From: Paraktedonobacter sp034437695
Lineage (GTDB): Bacteria; Chloroflexota; Ktedonobacteria; Ktedonobacterales; Ktedonobacteraceae
Assembly: GCA_034437695.1 (NCBI GenBank)
Contig: DAOTTJ010000166.1
Coordinates: 1 to 7,837, forward strand
Reading direction: 5' to 3'
DNA: 7,837 bases
In this document: piece by piece, positions 4,862 through 7,837 of the stretch
Layout: each line of letters starts with the position of its first letter
Numbering within the stretch: position 1 is the first letter of the stretch
The notes under the pieces: model-generated
Seen by the model: the letters and a program-made list of their open reading frames with translations, nothing else
The model's database searches: none
Told to the model about the DNA's origin: nothing
Made by a program: the position numbers and the translations under genes

Positions 4862-6160
4862 TCAGTGATCCCGATCCATCTGGTAGTGGACCTCTCGGCC
4901 CTGTTCGTCGTCTGCTCGTCTGAGCAGGCTGCGCGTGGGCGAGGTGCTGGCGATCTCGCGTCCAGCTTTGAAGACGTGCAGACGTGGTGGCAAGAGGCGC
5001 AAGGCCTCGAAGGCGTCGGCGGCGTCCAGGATCAGAAAATCGGCAGATTTACCCTCTTCGATGCCATAGGTATCCTGAATCCGCAGCGTGCGAGCGGCGT
5101 TGCTGGTAATCAGGTCCAGCACGTCCTGGATCTCTGCGTAGCCGCTCATCTGGCAGAGGAAGAGCGCCAGTTGGGCGGCGGCCAGCATATCGCCGCGTCC
5201 GAGGGGAAACCAGGGGTCCATAATCGAGTCGTGGCCAAGCGAGACGTTGATGCCGCTGGCCAGCAGCTCTTTGACGCGTGTGATGCCTCGACGCCTGGGG
5301 AAGGTGTCGAAGCGTCCCTGGAGGATGACGTTGTCAAAGGGATTGGCGACAATATTGACCTGCGCCCGTTTGAGCAGGCCCATCAGCTTGAACGCATAGG
5401 CGTCGTTGTAGCTGTGCATCGCCGTGCAATGGCTGGCTGTGACGCGACCTTGCCAGCCCTGGTGGAGTGTGTCGGCTGCCATCACTTCTGTAAAACGCGA
5501 ATGTGGATCGTCGGTCTCGTCGCAGTGACAATCGATGTCGCGCTGAAACTCTTTTGCCAGTGCAAAGACGTAGTGAACATCCTCAATGCCCATCTCATTG
5601 GTCCATTCGTAGTGCGGAATGCCGCCCACGAGGTCGCAGCCCAGCTCAATGGCCTTGCGCATCAGGGCTTTGCCGTCTGGAAAGGAGAGGATGCCATCTT
5701 GAGGAAACGCGACTAGCTGTATCGCGCAGATATCGCGTACCTCTTCCTTGACCTCTAACAAGGCCCGCAGGGCTGTGAGTGCTGGATCACAGACATCGAC
5801 GTGGCTGCGAATAGAGAGCGTCCCCTGCGCGACTTCCCACTCGATAGCTTTGAGCGCACGCTGTTTGACCTCCGCCACGCTGAGTGTGGGCTTGCGCTCG
5901 CTCCAGATCTGAATGCCTTCAAGCAGCGTCCCGCTTGTGTTGTAGCGCGGCTGGCCCACGGTCAGCACTGCGTCAAGGTGGACATGTGAGTCGATAAAAG
6001 GCGGCGCGAGGAGACGCCCCGCCGCATCAATCTCACGCGTTGCGCTCGCGTTGGACAGCTCAGGGGCGATTTTTACAAAGCGGCCAGCCTCAATTGCCAG
6101 GTCTACCAATCCTGTCTGACGGTGCAGTTGGGCGCGGCGAATAAGCAGGTCGTAGCGCAT
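4862..6160 (-). CDS. codA: cytosine deaminase-like amidohydrolase, possible 5-methylcytosine deaminase
   Basis: This 432-residue amidohydrolase-superfamily enzyme is very close in pattern to E. coli CodA, which hydrolyses cytosine to uracil and ammonia. All metal and catalytic residues are present with a constant offset of two: His59 and His61 (DSHVHLD), Gln154 (VAFPQDG), His212 and Glu215 (DCHCDETDD), His244 (TASHCTAMHSYND) and Asp311 (LGHDS). TSGTLLEGIQIWSERK (75-90) and QGRFDTFPRRRGITRVKE (281-298) also follow CodA. The exception is Ser312 (codon 5225-5227) where CodA has Asp314, the residue beside the ring edge that excludes a 5-methyl group. CodA homologues lacking this Asp have been reported to deaminate 5-methylcytosine and 5-fluorocytosine. 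GAGG (6174-6171) lies ten bases before the ATG. The gene is divergent from the exporter and upstream of the tgt operon on the same strand. Ordinary cytosine remains a possible substrate. Confidence 0.9.
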   Translation of the reverse strand: MRYDLLIRRAQLHRQTGLVDLAIEAGRFVKIAPELSNASATREIDAAGRLLAPPFIDSHVHLDAVLTVGQPRYNTSGTLLEGIQIWSERKPTLSVAEVKQRALKAIEWEVAQGTLSIRSHVDVCDPALTALRALLEVKEEVRDICAIQLVAFPQDGILSFPDGKALMRKAIELGCDLVGGIPHYEWTNEMGIEDVHYVFALAKEFQRDIDCHCDETDDPHSRFTEVMAADTLHQGWQGRVTASHCTAMHSYNDAYAFKLMGLLKRAQVNIVANPFDNVILQGRFDTFPRRRGITRVKELLASGINVSLGHDSIMDPWFPLGRGDMLAAAQLALFLCQMSGYAEIQDVLDLITSNAARTLRIQDTYGIEEGKSADFLILDAADAFEALRLLPPRLHVFKAGREIASTSPTRSLLRRADDEQGREVHYQMDRDH

Positions 6161-6225
6161 AGATAGTTTTCCTCACAGGCATAATGTTAGGCGCGAGTGG
6201 TTGAGTGTGATTCTTCATCGCTCAC

Positions 6226-6231
6226 ATTATA
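6226..6231 (-). promoter_or_regulatory. candidate promoter of the deaminase gene
   Basis: A perfect TATAAT is read on the minus strand 65 bases before the deaminase ATG, with a poor -35 (TGGTAA, 18-base spacer). The leader would be about 60 nt. An imperfect inverted repeat TGTGA/TCACA (6206-6210 and 6222-6226, 11-base gap) touches the -10 element and covers the likely start site, a place where a repressor could bind. Confidence 0.4.
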
Positions 6232-6302
6232 AACCCGTCAGGCGAGTGTTTACCAGAGGGTGTTGGTTTGTGCTACGAGCAAGCGCGAGGCTGATGCCGA
6301 TG

Positions 6303-6311
6303 TGCCATAAT
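6303..6311 (+). promoter_or_regulatory. candidate extended -10 promoter of the exporter gene
   Basis: TGC followed by CATAAT (one mismatch from TATAAT) forms an extended -10. Transcription would start near 6318, about 37 nt before the GTG start. There is no clear -35. Confidence 0.33.
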
Positions 6312-6340
6312 AGAGATCTGACAAAGTGCTTTACCCCAAT

Positions 6341-6347
6341 AAGGAGG
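6341..6347 (+). promoter_or_regulatory. strong ribosome binding site that selects the GTG start
   Basis: AAGGAGG is a full Shine-Dalgarno match, seven bases before the GTG at 6355 and thirteen before the in-frame ATG at 6361. The spacing favours GTG as the start. Confidence 0.75.
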
Positions 6348-6354
6348 CTGGCGC

Positions 6355-7837
6355 GTGCAAATGCCTGCTGTAACTGATTCTCCCCGGCAATATTATAAGT
6401 GGATAGTGACGCTGGTTGTGATCTTCGGTGCCTTTATGAGTATTTTGGATCAGACCATTGTCAATATTGCCATTCCGCGTTTAGAAACTGTCTTTGGCGC
6501 AAACCTTGACAGTGTGCAGTGGGTGTTGACAGCGTATGTGCTCACTCAGGGCGTGATTACACCAACCACCGCTTTTTTTGCCGACCGCTTCGGCACCAAA
6601 CGCTTCTATATCATCGCACTCTGCGTCTTTACGCTGGGTTCGGCGCTGTGTGGTCTGGCCTGGAACCTGCCCGTGCTGATCTTTTTCCGCATCTTGCAGG
6701 GCATTGGCGGGGCCAGTCTTTTTCCACTGGCGATTACCATGCTCTATCGCGAATTTCCGCCTCAACAGCGTGGACTGGCCAGCGGACTGCTGGGGATTGC
6801 GGCTCTGCTGGCTCCAGCGGTCGGTCCGACGTTAGGTGGCTATTTTGTAACCTATGTGGACTGGCGGTTGATCTTTTATGTCAATGTGCCGCTGGGTATC
6901 ATCGGCGCTGCGCTGGCGATCTTTCTCTTGCGCGAGGTACGCACCCTGGAACGCGTGCGCTTCGATCTGCTAGGCTTTGGTCTGGTGGTGGTAGGTCTCT
7001 CTGCTTTGCTCTATGGACTTTCAGATGTCAGCACAAATGGCTGGGGATCGGTCCAGGTGGTGAGTTTGCTGATTGGTGGGGTCGCGCTGCTCAGTCTGTT
7101 TGTACTCTACGAACTTAGCCTGATCTGCGCCGAAAAACAGCCGCTTCTGGATCTGAGTATCTTTACCAGCCGGCCCTTTCTCACCAGTATTATCACCAAC
7201 CTCCTGATCACTTTTGCCTTTTTCGGTGGTATCTTTCTCTTCCCTATCTATCTGCAAAATCTGCGCGGACTCAACGCTTTTCAGTCAGGTCTGCTGTTGC
7301 TTCCCCAGGCCTTTGCCTCGCTGGTGACGGCTTTGATCGGCGGGCGGATGGTCGATCGCTTTGGGGTGCGCGTCGTGGTTATTCCGGGACTGCTGCTCAT
7401 CGCGTTTGCTTCCTGGCAACTGACCTATCTCACGCTGGATACATCGTATCTCTGGCTGCAAGCGATGTTTTTCTTACGCGGCCTCGCGCTCGGGTTGATT
7501 ATTCAGCCGCTCAATGTCTCGGCGCTTTCAGCGCTGCACCCGCGACGTTTTGCTCAGGCGTCTTCGCTCTATACGGTGGTGCGTTTTGTCGCGACTTCGC
7601 TCGGCATCGCTGTGCTGGCCTCGCTGGTGCAGACCCAGGCACAGGCGCACGCTACTGCTCTGGCCAGTCAGATCACGCCTGGTTCAGCGCTGGCCAGACA
7701 GGCGGCGAGTATTCAGACTCACCTGGTGCAGCAGGGCGCAAGCGTGGCCAGCGCAAGGGCCGCCGCTGGTCAGCAGATTGCCCATATTGTTCAGATCCAG
7801 GGAACTATGCTGGCCCTTCAGGACACGTTCCGTTTTA
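6355..7837 (+). CDS. MFS transporter, DHA2 (EmrB/QacA-type) drug exporter, 3' end outside the window
   Basis: 494 codons are visible and the frame is still open at the right edge. The protein is a proton-driven inner-membrane exporter of the 14-helix DHA2 branch. SILDQTIVNIAIPRL (29-43) carries the acidic residue of helix 1, SVQWVLTAYVL (53-63) follows, and ADRFGTKR (76-83) is MFS motif A. FRILQGIGGA (111-120) contains the motif B arginine. GLLGIAALLAPAVGPTLGG (144-162) is motif C, the antiporter signature, and DWR follows at 169-171. A repeat of motif A in the second half reads MVDRFGVR (332-339). After about residue 425 there is an Ala/Gln-rich stretch that fits the large extracytoplasmic loop before the last helix. 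Only that last helix and the tail appear to be missing. The gene is divergent from the deaminase gene, with both promoters in the 194-bp gap. The substrate is unknown: antibiotics, toxic metabolites or nucleobase analogues are all possible. Confidence 0.9.
   Translation, partial: MQMPAVTDSPRQYYKWIVTLVVIFGAFMSILDQTIVNIAIPRLETVFGANLDSVQWVLTAYVLTQGVITPTTAFFADRFGTKRFYIIALCVFTLGSALCGLAWNLPVLIFFRILQGIGGASLFPLAITMLYREFPPQQRGLASGLLGIAALLAPAVGPTLGGYFVTYVDWRLIFYVNVPLGIIGAALAIFLLREVRTLERVRFDLLGFGLVVVGLSALLYGLSDVSTNGWGSVQVVSLLIGGVALLSLFVLYELSLICAEKQPLLDLSIFTSRPFLTSIITNLLITFAFFGGIFLFPIYLQNLRGLNAFQSGLLLLPQAFASLVTALIGGRMVDRFGVRVVVIPGLLLIAFASWQLTYLTLDTSYLWLQAMFFLRGLALGLIIQPLNVSALSALHPRRFAQASSLYTVVRFVATSLGIAVLASLVQTQAQAHATALASQITPGSALARQAASIQTHLVQQGASVASARAAAGQQIAHIVQIQGTMLALQDTFRF

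Noticed and set aside
4718..5716. Long plus-strand open frame of 332 codons
   Set aside because: It is antisense to the deaminase gene, whose CodA motifs are unmistakable. The frame starts inside the repeat and has no protein-like pattern.
6206..6226. CRP-like TGTGA...TCACA site
   Set aside because: The gap between half-sites is 11 bases, not the 6 of a CRP site. Kept only as a generic inverted repeat.

Overview
The window carries five genes plus one gene end, in bacterial arrangement: purine-rich Shine-Dalgarno sites, ATG and GTG starts, moderate GC, and intergenic repeats. My best guess at the source is a large-genome soil bacterium such as a Ktedonobacteria-type Chloroflexota. That is an impression from gene content and style; there is no marker gene here to prove it.

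Layout. Positions 2-385 (+) hold the C-terminal end of an alpha/beta hydrolase whose start lies outside the window. Positions 386-965 have no gene; they contain the first copy of a hairpin-rich repeat (527-612), a candidate promoter and a possibly structured leader. An NCS1 purine/cytosine permease follows at 966-2453 (+). It converges on the next operon, and a strong 18-bp hairpin (2492-2532) separates them. On the minus strand run a CodA-like cytosine deaminase (6160-4862), then a 348-bp gap with the second repeat copy (4723-4818), then a tRNA-guanine transglycosylase (4513-3362), then a 16S rRNA m7G1405-type methyltransferase of the Arm/Rmt/Sgm family (3405-2587). The last two genes overlap by 44 bp. 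A divergent DHA2-type MFS exporter starts at 6355 (+) and runs off the right edge.

How the genes may work together. Two themes overlap. One is nucleobase use: a base permease, a base deaminase and a base-exchanging tRNA enzyme. The deaminase keeps all the metal ligands of E. coli CodA but has Ser where CodA has Asp314. Loss of that Asp marks the CodA relatives reported to deaminate 5-methylcytosine, so 5-methylcytosine is a real candidate substrate. The other theme is antibiotic resistance: an Arm/Rmt-type methyltransferase (high-level aminoglycoside resistance in its characterised relatives) and a multidrug-type exporter.

The most interesting unit is the tgt-rmt overlap. The transglycosylase keeps its catalytic aspartates and zinc site, but the loop that recognises preQ1 is replaced. 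From memory, tRNA ribosyltransferase genes have also been reported beside mobile rmtD/rmtG-type resistance genes, so this may be a chromosomal version of a conserved two-gene module. The two repeat copies lie in the same orientation and bracket permease, methyltransferase and transglycosylase. They have near-identical flanks around unrelated but self-complementary cores.
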